Assembly: GCF_002072955.1 (NCBI RefSeq)
Contig: NZ_LPUF01000006.1
Coordinates: 23,785-87,784 of the forward strand
Direction of reading: 5' to 3'
DNA length: 64,000 nt
From: Methyloprofundus sedimenti
GTDB lineage: Bacteria > Pseudomonadota > Gammaproteobacteria > Methylococcales > Methylomonadaceae
In this document: one piece after another, positions 1-10,037 of the stretch
Layout of the letters: each line of letters begins with the position of its first letter
Position numbering within the stretch: position 1 is the first letter of the stretch
Notes under the pieces: model-generated
Seen by the model: only the letters and a program-made list of their open reading frames with translations
What the model was told of the DNA's origin: nothing
The model's database searches: none
Position numbers and translations under genes: made by a program

Positions 1-206
1 TTGATTTACAACCTGTACCCAGTATGGGCTCAGAAGATTTTGCCTTTATGTTACAGGAAAAACCGGGTTGTTATGTATGGTTAGGGAATGGCTCCTCAAA
101 TGGTGGCTGTCTGTTGCACAATCCTCACTATGATTTTAATGATAAGATTTTAACAGTGGGAGCGAGTTACTGGGTTAAGTTAGTTGAACGGGTTTTAAGT
201 AAATAG
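1..206 (+). CDS. M20-family amidohydrolase/peptidase, C-terminal end (partial)
   Basis: The reading frame enters from the left edge of the window and ends at a TAG at 204-206. The visible end contains the PSMGSEDFAF motif, followed by a GxCLLHNPHYDFND-like segment, which is typical of the metal-binding C-terminal part of M20 amidohydrolases such as hippurate hydrolase-like enzymes. These are zinc- or manganese-dependent amide hydrolases acting on N-acyl amino acids. Only about 68 residues are visible, so substrate and start cannot be given. No operon partner follows closely, since the next gene starts about 100 bp later with its own signal peptide. Confidence 0.75.
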   Translation, partial: DLQPVPSMGSEDFAFMLQEKPGCYVWLGNGSSNGGCLLHNPHYDFNDKILTVGASYWVKLVERVLSK

Positions 207-309
207 ACAGTAAGCGCAGTGTATTAAGCCTGTTACTTTCAGAAATTATGTGATAATTATACGCATTCGCAATGTTTTAAAACTTAGATGCAATGCATAA
301 GGGAAAGTT

Positions 310-1134
310 ATGAGCTGTAAAGTGTGGCCATTTTTTTTTATATTACTGTTCGTAAATGGAGTCTATGCCATCGATATTACTCGTAATATTCCTTATACCT
401 ATGCTGGCCAGCAGACTCTTGATTTATTTATGCCTGATGAGACTGGAATTCCAGAGGACATGCTACGTCCCGCTGCTATCGTTATACATGCTGGAGGATG
501 GTCAAATGGTGACTCTACCGACATTGAATCTATGGCTGCGTGGTTTGCGAACGAAGGTTTTGTTGTCATAAATGTGAATTATGCATTAGCACCGGAAAAC
601 AAATGGCCTGCTCAATTCGCTGATGTTATACAAGGCGTTTGGTGGTTGAAAAAGAACGCTGTGCGTTATAACATCAACCCAGATAAGATTCTTGCCGTTG
701 GCGCTTCGGCTGGTGGTCATCTCGCGGCAATGTTAGGACAGAGTTCAGTAAACAACTTGAATGCTGGAATTGATAGTGAGATTCATGGAGTTGTGTCTTT
801 CTCTGGTGCATGGAATCTTCTGGAAGCGGTAACTGAAGATCAGATTTTTTATATCAGTCAGATGTTAGCTGTTGACACGCCTGAAGCACGTTATCTGGCA
901 TCGCCAGTATATCTGATCAATCGTCATTCTCCTCCAGTACTTATTTTTCATGGTACAGAAGATACACTAGTTCCGTTTCAGCAATCTATATATGCTTGTG
1001 AGGTTTATGCAACTAAAGGGTTAGATTATTGTTTTTTAGTGCCCCTGGAAGGGCATACGCATTTCTCAGTGGTTGAACCTGCAATTTTTGTTAACGCAAT
1101 ACGGGTGTTTTTGAATTGGTGGCTTGCTCAATAA
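310..1134 (+). CDS. secreted alpha/beta-hydrolase (HSL-type esterase/lipase)
   Basis: 274 aa. The first ~20 residues form a hydrophobic signal peptide ending at VYA, so the enzyme is probably periplasmic. The oxyanion-hole motif HAGGW is at residues 60-64, the nucleophile elbow GASAGG at 131-136 puts the catalytic Ser at 133, HGTED supplies the acid Asp at about 218, and EGHTHF supplies the His at about 249. This is the complete triad of the hormone-sensitive-lipase/BD-FAE type of esterases. Length is normal for the family. Family and likely esterase activity are well supported. The natural ester substrate is not deducible. It is monocistronic in appearance, with an AT-rich gap on both sides. 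Confidence 0.85.
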   Translation: MSCKVWPFFFILLFVNGVYAIDITRNIPYTYAGQQTLDLFMPDETGIPEDMLRPAAIVIHAGGWSNGDSTDIESMAAWFANEGFVVINVNYALAPENKWPAQFADVIQGVWWLKKNAVRYNINPDKILAVGASAGGHLAAMLGQSSVNNLNAGIDSEIHGVVSFSGAWNLLEAVTEDQIFYISQMLAVDTPEARYLASPVYLINRHSPPVLIFHGTEDTLVPFQQSIYACEVYATKGLDYCFLVPLEGHTHFSVVEPAIFVNAIRVFLNWWLAQ

Positions 1135-1353
1135 ATAATATTTAAGGCTAATAACCTTTTTTCAAGATATCCATTAAGCTTTTTGCTCGAAGAAAGTAAA
1201 AATAGGATCTAGTTATAGTTCCATTATGCAATTGTTAAATTATAATTAAAATTAATCAGGTAATTTTGTGTTCACAATCTATACAGCATTGTTACAGTGA
1301 CAGCTATTATCTCGAATAGTTGAACGATATCAGTCATTTTAGCTTGCTTTAGT

Positions 1354-3972
1354 CTAGAGCAGTTTCGCCACCAGGGCGGTCCAGCCGGTTTGGTGCGAGG
1401 CACCGACACCACGGCCGTTGTCACCATGAAAATATTCATGAAATAGCAGGTAATCCTTGAAATGCGGGTCAGTCTGTAGTTTTTCATTGTTGCCCAATAC
1501 GGCTCTGCGGCCAGTTTCATCACGGCGGAACAATAGGGTCAGTCTTGATGTTAACTCATCAGCAACTTCAGTTATGCTCAAGAAATTTCCTGAACCGGTC
1601 GGGCATTCAATTTTAAAATCATCACCATAATAAGTGGCGAAACGTTGCAGTGAAGTGATGAGTAAATAATTAACTGGAAACCACACTGGCCCTCGCCAGT
1701 TGGAGTTGCCGCCAAATACAGAGGATTCCGATTCGCCTGGCTGGTACTGTACTGAAATGGCATGGCCATTGCAATCGAAAACATAGGGTTCATCGAGGTG
1801 AGCTCTGGATAGCGAACGTATGCCGTAAGCGGATAAAAATTCACTTTCATCTAACATGCGCTGCAGTAATTTCTTCATGCGGTGTCCGCGCAATAGTGAT
1901 AATAAACGACGTTTTCCATGACCAGGTACGTCCCAGAAGGATACAAGTCCAGCCAGATCCGGTCGGTAATTTAGAAACCATTTCAGGCGCAATTTAAAGT
2001 GCGGTAATTTTTCCAGCATTTCCGGCTCAATGATTTCAACCGCAAAAAGCGGGATAAGACCAACCATGGATCGGATTTTGAGCGGTGTCATTTCACCGTT
2101 GGGAAAACGCAAGACATCGTAAAAAAAACTATCTTCTTCGTTCCAAAGGCCGATACCGTTATCGCCGATATGGGTCATGGCATCGGCGATATACAGGAAG
2201 TGTTCAAAAAATTTAGTGGCGATGTCGTCATATGCATTTTTATGTAATGACAATTCCAGCGCGATACGCATTAGGTTCAGGCTGTACATGGCCATCCAGC
2301 TGGTACCATCCGCTTGATTAATATGACCGCCTGTAGGTAGGGGCGCGCTACGATCGAACACACCGATATTATCCAGTCCTAAAAAGCCGCCCTGAAAGAC
2401 ATTGTTGTTATCGACATCTTTACGGTTAACCCACCAGGTGAAATTTACAATCAGTTTATGCATGGCGCGTTCCAGAAAATCGAGATCGCCTTTTCCTCCG
2501 TTAGCATCGCGTTCAGCCTTGTAAATTTCCCATGCGGCCCAGGCATGAACTGGAGGATTGGCATCATCGAACGACCATTCGTAAGCGGGGATCTGGCCAT
2601 TGGGGTGCATGTACCAAACTCGTGTCATTAAAAGAATTTGACTTTTGGCAAAGCTTGGGTCAATCATGGCTAAAGTTATGCAATGAAAGGCAAGATCCCA
2701 GGAAGCATACCAGGGGTATTCCCATTTATCTGGCATGGAAATAATGTCGGCATTATTTAAATGTTGCCAATTGTTGTTACGAATTTTACGTCGTTCGGGG
2801 GAAGGACTGGGTTGTCCCGGGTCGCCTTTTTGCCATTGAGGTATGTCGTAATAATAAAATTGTTTGCTCCATATCATGCCTGCGAATGCCTGACGTTGAA
2901 TCATTCTGGCTTCATCATCTGCTAATTTTTCCTGCAGTTTACTGTAAAAGGCATCGGCCTCTTTCAGGCGAGTTGCAAATATTTTGTCGAAATCGCTAAA
3001 TGCGTGTTCATTAGGTTTTTTGCTCAGGCGTAAACGAACTTCTACTTTATTATTAGCGCCTACATTAAAGGTATAGTGTCCACAGGCTTTGGTGCCTTGT
3101 TTGTCCGGGTTAACTGACTGATGCTGGCCATTAATGACGGCTTCGTGGAATGCATCCTTGAAATATCCATGGCTTTCCTTGCCGTACAGTTTATTCGTAT
3201 TCGTGTCGTTATCGCAGAATAACAGTTCTGGAGCACCATCCAGGTAGCAGTAGTAGCTTCCAAGTCTGTCATGAGTTATGTTGATCTGTTGTGATTCTGT
3301 GGAGGAAAGTGAAGGACGTGTCTCATTGTAACCCCAGCTCCATGTGTTGCGAAACCATAATTGCGGCAAAATATGCAGTAAGGCTGGTTGTAATGCGCGA
3401 TTATACGCGGTGATACGCATCAGAATATCATCTGCGTCATTTTTGGCATATTCGACAAAGACATCAAAATATTTGTCGTCGTCAAAAATACCGGTATCTA
3501 GCAACTCAAATTCCGGATCTGCCCTGCTACGTCTGCTATTTTCCTCGATCAGCTCTGTGTATGGAAATGCCTGCTGCGGATACTTATAGAGCATTTTTAG
3601 GTAAGAGTGACTGGGTGTGGCATCGAGATAGTAATACAGTTCTTTGACATCTTCGCCATGGTTACCTTGCGCATTGGTTAAACCAAACAGGCGCTCTTTT
3701 AAAATTGCATCTCGGCCATTCCATAAAGTGAGTCCCAGACAAAGCTGTTGATTATTATCGCTAAATCCTGCGATGCCATCTTCTCCCCAGCGATAAGCGC
3801 GGCTTCTGGCATAATCATGAGGGAAATGATCCCACGCGTCTCCATCGTCACTGTAATCTTCACGTACTGTACCCCATTGGCGTTCGCCCAGATATGGCCC
3901 CCATTTTCGCCAGACATTGCTAAGCACATCAATGCGCTGTTGTTCAGCTGTATTTTTTTGCTTTGATGTCAT
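1354..3972 (-). CDS. GH63/MGH1-type glucosidase
   Basis: 872 aa, cytoplasmic in appearance with no signal peptide. The N-terminal part has the ERQWGTVREDYS and HFPHDYARSRAYRWGEDGI segments typical of bacterial glucosidases related to mannosyl-oligosaccharide glucosidase (GH63). The second half is an (alpha/alpha)6-barrel-like region rich in W, D and H motifs (WEYPWYASWDLAFHC; GGFLGLDNIGVFDRS; NSNWRGPVWFPVNYL). The end has HEYFHGDNGRGVGASHQTGW, usual for this family. In bacteria these proteins probably cleave alpha-glucosides such as glucosylglycerate- or glycan-type substrates. The actual substrate here is inference only. The gene stands alone, with 220 bp downstream and a long empty region upstream. 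Confidence 0.85.
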   Translation of the reverse strand: MTSKQKNTAEQQRIDVLSNVWRKWGPYLGERQWGTVREDYSDDGDAWDHFPHDYARSRAYRWGEDGIAGFSDNNQQLCLGLTLWNGRDAILKERLFGLTNAQGNHGEDVKELYYYLDATPSHSYLKMLYKYPQQAFPYTELIEENSRRSRADPEFELLDTGIFDDDKYFDVFVEYAKNDADDILMRITAYNRALQPALLHILPQLWFRNTWSWGYNETRPSLSSTESQQINITHDRLGSYYCYLDGAPELLFCDNDTNTNKLYGKESHGYFKDAFHEAVINGQHQSVNPDKQGTKACGHYTFNVGANNKVEVRLRLSKKPNEHAFSDFDKIFATRLKEADAFYSKLQEKLADDEARMIQRQAFAGMIWSKQFYYYDIPQWQKGDPGQPSPSPERRKIRNNNWQHLNNADIISMPDKWEYPWYASWDLAFHCITLAMIDPSFAKSQILLMTRVWYMHPNGQIPAYEWSFDDANPPVHAWAAWEIYKAERDANGGKGDLDFLERAMHKLIVNFTWWVNRKDVDNNNVFQGGFLGLDNIGVFDRSAPLPTGGHINQADGTSWMAMYSLNLMRIALELSLHKNAYDDIATKFFEHFLYIADAMTHIGDNGIGLWNEEDSFFYDVLRFPNGEMTPLKIRSMVGLIPLFAVEIIEPEMLEKLPHFKLRLKWFLNYRPDLAGLVSFWDVPGHGKRRLLSLLRGHRMKKLLQRMLDESEFLSAYGIRSLSRAHLDEPYVFDCNGHAISVQYQPGESESSVFGGNSNWRGPVWFPVNYLLITSLQRFATYYGDDFKIECPTGSGNFLSITEVADELTSRLTLLFRRDETGRRAVLGNNEKLQTDPHFKDYLLFHEYFHGDNGRGVGASHQTGWTALVAKLL

Positions 3973-4714
3973 GGATAATCCTGTTGAGTATTATATTCAA
4001 ATTATTAATAATGAAGAATATCTGTGATTAAGTAAGTAGTTGCGCACATAATATATAATTATTTTCTATTATTTTGAACTCATAAATAATCGTTAATAAA
4101 AGTCCTTTTAATACACAAGCGATAGAGAAAATCTGGATGTTAGTATAAGCCATGATTGATTCACGACTAAGAAACTAAAAAAACTGATTAGCTACACGGA
4201 AGGATGCTGTGATTGAACGAGTTAATGTAAAGCAGCGTGAATTGTGGAAGCGATAGAATCAGTAAGTCTTTGTGGTATAAAATCAACGGGTATATGAAAA
4301 AGCGTTCTTTAGTAATGATTTAAAATCGTTTTTAATAGCACAATTTATCGTTTAAGCAAATGCTAGACTTAGATTAAAAATATATATTTTTATGAACTTG
4401 ATGACATCCAAACCATCTTTATCATTGATTTCTATTCTGAATAGATTATTGGCCAGATTATAATTACAAATGTTACCTAACTGTTAGCATAAGCAATGTA
4501 GATTATGTTGTCTTAACGCCTCAAATTACAGGGGCTGAACACAGAATACAGTAATTAAAATTTAGTAGTCTTTTTTCCATGTTCTGAACGGGTCTTAGCG
4601 ACAGATGTTATCCATTCTTTTCTATCAGATTTTTACACATTTACGAGACTAGTCTAATGTCAGTTTAGATGTAAATATATTTTGCATATAAGATAAAGGA
4701 TAATAAACAATTCT
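3973..4714. other. long AT-rich intergenic region without recognisable gene
   Basis: About 740 bp between the glucosidase start and the end of the next minus-strand gene. It is AT-rich with stops in all frames and no homologous coding stretch, tRNA-like fold or clear terminator that I could see. It presumably holds the promoter of the glucosidase gene near its right-hand start. Nothing else can be supported. Confidence 0.5.
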
Positions 4715-5352
4715 TTATTTAATAAGTTCTGAAAAAGGCTTAAGTTGTTCGGTATTATGTTGTCTACACACAGTTAAAAGGTAGGTTTTATCATCAATAG
4801 TAACTGAAGTATCTTCCAATGTGGTTTTGCGTTTACATCTTGTGCCTTTAGCTGTGCTTGCCTGACATTGCTGACCGTTATCCTTTAAATCAATAATGTT
4901 TTTGGTCACTGCTACTGTGTCGGTTTCTGGGATCACGGTTGAAGCTGCTGATGACTTATCCGGTTCAACTCGGGTTGGCTCTTGAACAAGGGCAGAGGCT
5001 GTTTTTGTGCCGGTTTCTGGAATCACAGTTGATGCAGTTGCTGACTTAGCCGGCTTAATTTGGATTGGTTCTTGAACAAGGGCAGTGGCGGCTGATGTGC
5101 CCGTTTCTGAAATCATGGTGGAGGTTCGTGATACTGGCTCATCAGCTTCAACTGTGGCAGTATCTTCTTGTGATTTTAAGGGGGAACACAATTTAGTTGT
5201 TTTCTGAAAAAGAAGATTAAAGTAACAATTACTAAAAAAGGCCAGATGGGTATAAAGCTGGAAATAGTTTCTTCAGCAGCAAATAAATTCCCAGAACTAA
5301 GACTAAGACAAGTTGCGAAGATTGGAGCTGATATACTTTTTTTAGTAAACAT
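4715..5352 (-). pseudogene. membrane-anchored repeat protein with Cys-rich (DUF5763-like) tail, split by a frameshift
   Basis: Two abutting frames read as one protein. The first (ATG at 5352, GGGGAAG ribosome site just upstream) has a signal-peptide-like start and a membrane helix ending FFFRKQLNCVPP. The second continues LKSQEDTATVEADE in the -1 frame. The junction is a run of five C on the coding strand at 5180-5184, and one extra C would fuse them into a ~212-aa protein. The middle contains two near-perfect copies of a ~36-residue repeat (TVIPETGT, ALVQEP, KS). The tail has CQASTAKGTRCKRK followed by a Cys and QH, resembling the DUF5763-type Cys/Cys/Cys/His motif. Without the frameshift the second frame would need a TTG start. 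It could be a real mutation, an assembly error or programmed slippage. Function unknown. Confidence 0.5.
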
Positions 5353-5539
5353 TATGATTCTTCCCCTTTGGTTGAACATTTGTATTCTTTTATTTTCAGT
5401 AATTTACTAAAAATAACACAAACGAAGCAATTTATAAAATATTTCCTGATAATCTTTCCGTTAAAATACAAAGTCGAAAGTGATGAAATAATTCAGGATA
5501 CTTTTTCTGTATTAGTCAACAACTGTCGTTGTCTTATTT

Positions 5540-6941
5540 GGCTCTTCCCGATTTCGCGGGGTGACCACAACATATAGTGTTAAGCATATCCGAATAAACG
5601 TCGGCCTTCGACATCAAGCCAAATATGCTGAAATAAACGCCCTATATCATAAATGCCATAGCAACGTCTTTTGATCACCTTAATTTTGTTATTCAGTCCT
5701 TCTACAAAACCACTGGTTTCACGGCGAAGAAAATAATTAGTGATTTCATGCTGCCAGTTTTGTAAGGTCACTATAAATGAGTTGAAACAGTCCAACTTCA
5801 GATTTCTAACCTGCTCGACCCATGAATTTAGCTCAGCTTCTGCCTGACTTTTACTTAAAGGTCGGTTAAAAATACCCGTCAATGCTTCCCGATAAATATA
5901 AATTTGCTTAAGCTCTGGCGCATAATTAAAGAGTTGTATTAATTTAATTTGTTGCTCTTCATTCAAGTCCCAGAGTGATTTTCGGAATAACCACATCACG
6001 CCTTTCAGTTGGGCATAATCCTCACTAGAAAGCGTCTTTTTCAGTGTTTTCATCTCTTTTATTCTTGCGTTGTCTGCACAGGCTCGATAGCTTTTGGTCA
6101 CATGGAATCGATCAACCACAACCTCAACGCCATGAAGTTCCTCATACACTGCATTACTGTAGCCGTCATACATATCAACGCAGGCACGTTGTATTGTTCT
6201 TTTAATTTCCACGGGAATGCTTTGTAGAAATATTTTTACTGTTTCCTTTTTGCGATTTGGCAATACGGCCAAAATGCATTTTTCTCCGCCTTCATTGATC
6301 CCTGAAATGATAACAACAAAATCTTTATGTCCTTTTTTTAACGCAATCTCATCAAGTCCAAGTAATGGCAGGCTTTTTATTGTCTCCCAATCCACTTCTT
6401 GACGAATATAACGATTAATAATGCCTTCAACAGCCGCTTCATTAATGCCACGTTTGATACTGATGTCGGTTATTGTGCTATTGATTAGGTCGCGCAATAT
6501 CCACTGTTCATAGGCTTTAGTATGTGGGCTTTTTTGATCATACCAACTACAGCGCTGAGTGGTTGTCGGGCCTTGATCACAATAAGGGCATTGGTAACGC
6601 TTCGGTTTGATCTTAATCCAGACGGACTGTTCAAAGATCGGTAAATGGCGTAACGTAATTTCTTTGCCATAGCCATAAAACTTATCGATAGGCTGATGGC
6701 ATTGCCGACAAGTTGTGCCTTTGCATGTACTTTGGACTTTAATAATAATTCCTTTTTTAGACTCAGTATCAAATGCCTCTATTTGCACATCGGGTAAATC
6801 CAAAGGAATTTGTAACAATATCGGGTTCATTTATTTAAAGTTTGCCGTCTAAAAAGATGGCTATCATACCCAGCCTGCACCTAAATAATCAAATAGCAAT
6901 ATACTACATATAGTGACTACCCCGCGAAGTCGGGAAGAGCC
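5540..6941 (-). mobile_element. ISL3-family insertion sequence, complete
   Basis: 1402 bp. The ends are imperfect inverted repeats beginning GGCTCTTCCCGA (left, from 5540) and matching in reverse complement to 6941 (GGCTCTTCCCGACTTCGCGG). Both sides carry the same 8-bp flank TCTTATTT (5532-5539 and 6942-6949), the 8-bp target duplication expected for ISL3 elements. The intact ends, intact transposase and exact duplication indicate a recent insertion. Confidence 0.93.
5580..6830 (-). CDS. ISL3-family transposase
   Basis: 416 aa. The N-terminus carries a Cys-rich zinc-binding region (CKGTTCRQCH and YQCPYCDQ). A helix-turn-helix-like segment and a DDE catalytic core follow (GLDEIALKKGHKDFV; VDMYDGYSNAV; DRFHVTKSYR), and the end ETSGFVEGLNNKIKVIKRRCYG is characteristic of ISL3 transposases. 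It catalyses cut-and-paste movement of the element that contains it. The frame is uninterrupted and of full family length, so it may be active. Confidence 0.93.
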   Translation of the reverse strand: MNPILLQIPLDLPDVQIEAFDTESKKGIIIKVQSTCKGTTCRQCHQPIDKFYGYGKEITLRHLPIFEQSVWIKIKPKRYQCPYCDQGPTTTQRCSWYDQKSPHTKAYEQWILRDLINSTITDISIKRGINEAAVEGIINRYIRQEVDWETIKSLPLLGLDEIALKKGHKDFVVIISGINEGGEKCILAVLPNRKKETVKIFLQSIPVEIKRTIQRACVDMYDGYSNAVYEELHGVEVVVDRFHVTKSYRACADNARIKEMKTLKKTLSSEDYAQLKGVMWLFRKSLWDLNEEQQIKLIQLFNYAPELKQIYIYREALTGIFNRPLSKSQAEAELNSWVEQVRNLKLDCFNSFIVTLQNWQHEITNYFLRRETSGFVEGLNNKIKVIKRRCYGIYDIGRLFQHIWLDVEGRRLFGYA

Positions 6942-7104
6942 TCTTATTTTTGCTTGCAAGCATATCAAGCTAGACTTTTATTTCGGCTGCTGTTAATTGA
7001 ATTTTTATAATAAGATGAAAAGATAAACTGATTTTTTAATGCTATAGAAAGTACAAAGAATGTCTCCTCGGTACTTTCCATAGCAAATAAAACTGAGTTA
7101 TGGG

Positions 7105-9960
7105 TTAAAGTTTATTATGTTCACGTTTAAATGCATCAATATCGATAATCAGTTTCGGATCAGGGAAATCATCATTTATAAATTGATTCCCTAATGCATA
7201 ACTGCGCAGTTGGCGTGGGTTTTCAATCAACCAATCTGTGTATACGGCAATTAATCGGTTTTTATCAATTTTACTTACCGCTTCAGCAATGCGTTCTTTG
7301 GTATCAAAATCATCATTACCACGATCTATTTCCAGCCAGTTTCTATAGCTTCTTGTTTGTAAGCTTTTATCTTTTTCAAGTAAACGGGTGATCAATCCTG
7401 CTTTATAGCTTTCAAGATCTTGTTCTGAGATAGCTTGCAATTCCTGCAGGTAAGTATCGATAAAGGTATGATATCGATCCTCTATTTCAGGTGCTGATAT
7501 AACAGGTGATTGCAGGATGAAAATAATACCCGGTATATCTTTTATCGGCAGGGCAGCCACTCCAAGATTGTAACCCAGTTGCTGGCGAGTACGCAGATCG
7601 GCAAAAAATGCAGAAGAGATTATTCGCCCTAATAATTGTGCTTCAGCTTGTGATTGGGGGCTTTTATCCGCAGCCTGGAAATAAAGTGCCAGGGCCGCAT
7701 CATGATTATCAATAGTTAATCTGCGTGCGTTCAAGGATTTTTCTTGCAAATGGATTACGCCAGCAGCGGGCACTTGTGGCGCATCAGCTTGTAAAGCAAG
7801 TTGCTGGTCTAACATAGATGCAATATTTTCGGCTTCGATAACAGTGCTATTCCCTTGCAGTAGTAGAGTGACGTGCAGTTGTTTTAAAAAATCCTTTGCG
7901 AATAGCGTTAAGTCCTGACGAGTTAAACTAGATAAAGCATTTAACTTTTGTTCATTTGTCCAGCGGCGTTCTACCAGAGTGCGTTTAAGTTCAGCGAGCA
8001 CTTGTTGAAAGGGCTGTTGTTTTTGTGCGTTAGTTAATTTCTGTTGATAACGGGCTTTCAATATATGAAAGCGTTTTTCAGTGATTTCAGGTGCTTTGAT
8101 GGCATCTATAATCTGCTCTAGCAAAACGGATTGTTTTTGATCATAACCAGAAAGAGCAACGCCCATGCCGCGCTCCGTGGCATATATAGAATAATTTAAA
8201 CCAGCCAGGCGGGCAGGGTAGGCATAGCTGTTTAACTGTTTATTTACGATTCCTGTTAAAAGCGAGGTTAATAAACTATTGCGTGGTGTTTTATTGGCAA
8301 TAGGTGATTGTAGTTCTATATACAGGTTGCTACGCGGCACATTAAAGCTGGTGTCAAGCTGATGCCATAGATCAAGACCAGGGTTTTGCTTAATTAATTC
8401 AGGATGTGCCGAGTCAGTTTGTGTCGTTTTAAGTGTTAATTCATCGGGTATAAATGGATTCGCGGTGGGTAATGCCAGAGCTGGATTAATAGGTGACTGA
8501 GACCAGGTTTCGATCAACTCTGGTTTAATCGGAGTAATTCGATAATCGACAAGATAATTTTTTTCAGTTTTATCAGTGGCAATATTTTGTGTATTCAGAG
8601 CAATCAGAACTCGATCAGGTCTTAACTGGTTTAGCAATTGTTTAATGAGTTCAGGTTTATATTGCTCAATAATATAAGGGCCGCGCAATACATCCTGAGG
8701 GGCATAATATTGTAAGTTTCGAGCTAGCATGGTCACTGTGCTGCTGGCATCATGTTGTTCTTGATAGCGAAATTGCAGCATTGCCATCTGTTTCTGTTCC
8801 TGGAATATCCATTCCTGTATATCGTAGTGTTGCAAAAGTCTGATGTATTGAAACACAATATCGATAATTTCATGCGTATGTTGTAAGCCGGCATGGGTCA
8901 AATTAATACCGAGATGCAAGCTTGATTCCTGTGCATTATCACTAAAACCTACTGATGCACTGAGTTCATCTGCCCAGCCTTTTTCTTTTAAGAGAGCAAG
9001 AATGCTGCCTTCTCCTTCGTGTCCGAGTAAAGACTGAAAATACGCGCTGGGCTTGGCAAGGTAATAAGACTGCGTTGCGGGTAATGGGAAAATCAAGCTG
9101 AGCTCACGTTTTTCCTGTAATGATTTGATGTCAATTTGTTGCGCCATTTGTGCTTCAGTTAATAATGGCTCGGTAAATACTTTTTTCTCGGCATAATGGT
9201 TAGGAATCGCAGAAAATTTGTCGGTGACCCATTTTTTCAAAACCGGCAATGGCTCATTGGCAAGCACTACTAAAGTCATTAAATTAGCTGAATAATGCGT
9301 CTTATAAAACTGCAGTAGATCATTTCTTACCGGGTCATTATCCCTATCGGCAAGTGTTTCCAGACTACCGACACTAAATTTGGCATAAGGGCTTTGCGGA
9401 TTAAATGCCTGTTGTATGCCTGCATAATAACGCCGATTTTCAGTTTTTATTTTGCCTAAGTATTCAGAATTTACCGCATTTTTTTCTCGTTCTACGAATT
9501 CTGCATTAAATAATGGCGCAGTAAAAAACTGACTGAAACGATCTAGTGCAAGTTCCAGCGAGGCGTTTTCAATATCAAAAAAATAGTTGGTATGCTCTCT
9601 TGCGGTAAAGGCATTTCTAGAGCCACCGTGCTGAGCAATAAAGGTTTGATATTCATCAGCATCAGGATATTTTTCAGTGCCTAAAAACAGCATATGCTCC
9701 AGGAAATGCGCAAGACCATCCCTATCCTCAGGATCGCTGGCACTGCCCACAAAAACATCCAGTGACGCGGCTGCCTTTTTTGTCTCAGGATCGGAAATAA
9801 TCAGTACCTTTAAACCATTATCCAGGGTAAAAGCTTGATATTGACGGCTGTCGTTCTGGCTTTGAATGATATCGGTTTTTTGCATAATCAGGGTAGTTGA
9901 TGAACAAGCGTAGCAAAGTAAAGCAGGTATAAGAATAAGGAATTTTGAGTATGAAGTCAT
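7105..9960 (-). CDS. M16-family zinc metalloprotease (pitrilysin/insulinase type)
   Basis: 951 aa, close to the length of E. coli pitrilysin. The inverted zinc motif HFLEH is at residues 85-89 (H85, E88, H89) and the third zinc ligand is E166 in NAVNSEYLGK, with the spacing expected for the family. An N-terminal hydrophobic stretch ends in LLCYACSS, so the protein is exported and possibly a lipoprotein at Cys19, although the lipobox is poor. Four M16 domains are implied by the length. Only the first should carry the catalytic site. Role: degradation of small peptides in the periplasm. It is a single gene, with the ISL3 insertion just downstream. Confidence 0.9.
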   Translation of the reverse strand: MTSYSKFLILIPALLCYACSSTTLIMQKTDIIQSQNDSRQYQAFTLDNGLKVLIISDPETKKAAASLDVFVGSASDPEDRDGLAHFLEHMLFLGTEKYPDADEYQTFIAQHGGSRNAFTAREHTNYFFDIENASLELALDRFSQFFTAPLFNAEFVEREKNAVNSEYLGKIKTENRRYYAGIQQAFNPQSPYAKFSVGSLETLADRDNDPVRNDLLQFYKTHYSANLMTLVVLANEPLPVLKKWVTDKFSAIPNHYAEKKVFTEPLLTEAQMAQQIDIKSLQEKRELSLIFPLPATQSYYLAKPSAYFQSLLGHEGEGSILALLKEKGWADELSASVGFSDNAQESSLHLGINLTHAGLQHTHEIIDIVFQYIRLLQHYDIQEWIFQEQKQMAMLQFRYQEQHDASSTVTMLARNLQYYAPQDVLRGPYIIEQYKPELIKQLLNQLRPDRVLIALNTQNIATDKTEKNYLVDYRITPIKPELIETWSQSPINPALALPTANPFIPDELTLKTTQTDSAHPELIKQNPGLDLWHQLDTSFNVPRSNLYIELQSPIANKTPRNSLLTSLLTGIVNKQLNSYAYPARLAGLNYSIYATERGMGVALSGYDQKQSVLLEQIIDAIKAPEITEKRFHILKARYQQKLTNAQKQQPFQQVLAELKRTLVERRWTNEQKLNALSSLTRQDLTLFAKDFLKQLHVTLLLQGNSTVIEAENIASMLDQQLALQADAPQVPAAGVIHLQEKSLNARRLTIDNHDAALALYFQAADKSPQSQAEAQLLGRIISSAFFADLRTRQQLGYNLGVAALPIKDIPGIIFILQSPVISAPEIEDRYHTFIDTYLQELQAISEQDLESYKAGLITRLLEKDKSLQTRSYRNWLEIDRGNDDFDTKERIAEAVSKIDKNRLIAVYTDWLIENPRQLRSYALGNQFINDDFPDPKLIIDIDAFKREHNKL

Positions 9961-10037
9961 AGGCGATTAAGTTTGTTGTGTGTTGTGCATTTAATATTGA
10001 AAAAACAGGAAATTAAGCTATTTGCTTTGGCGTTTTT

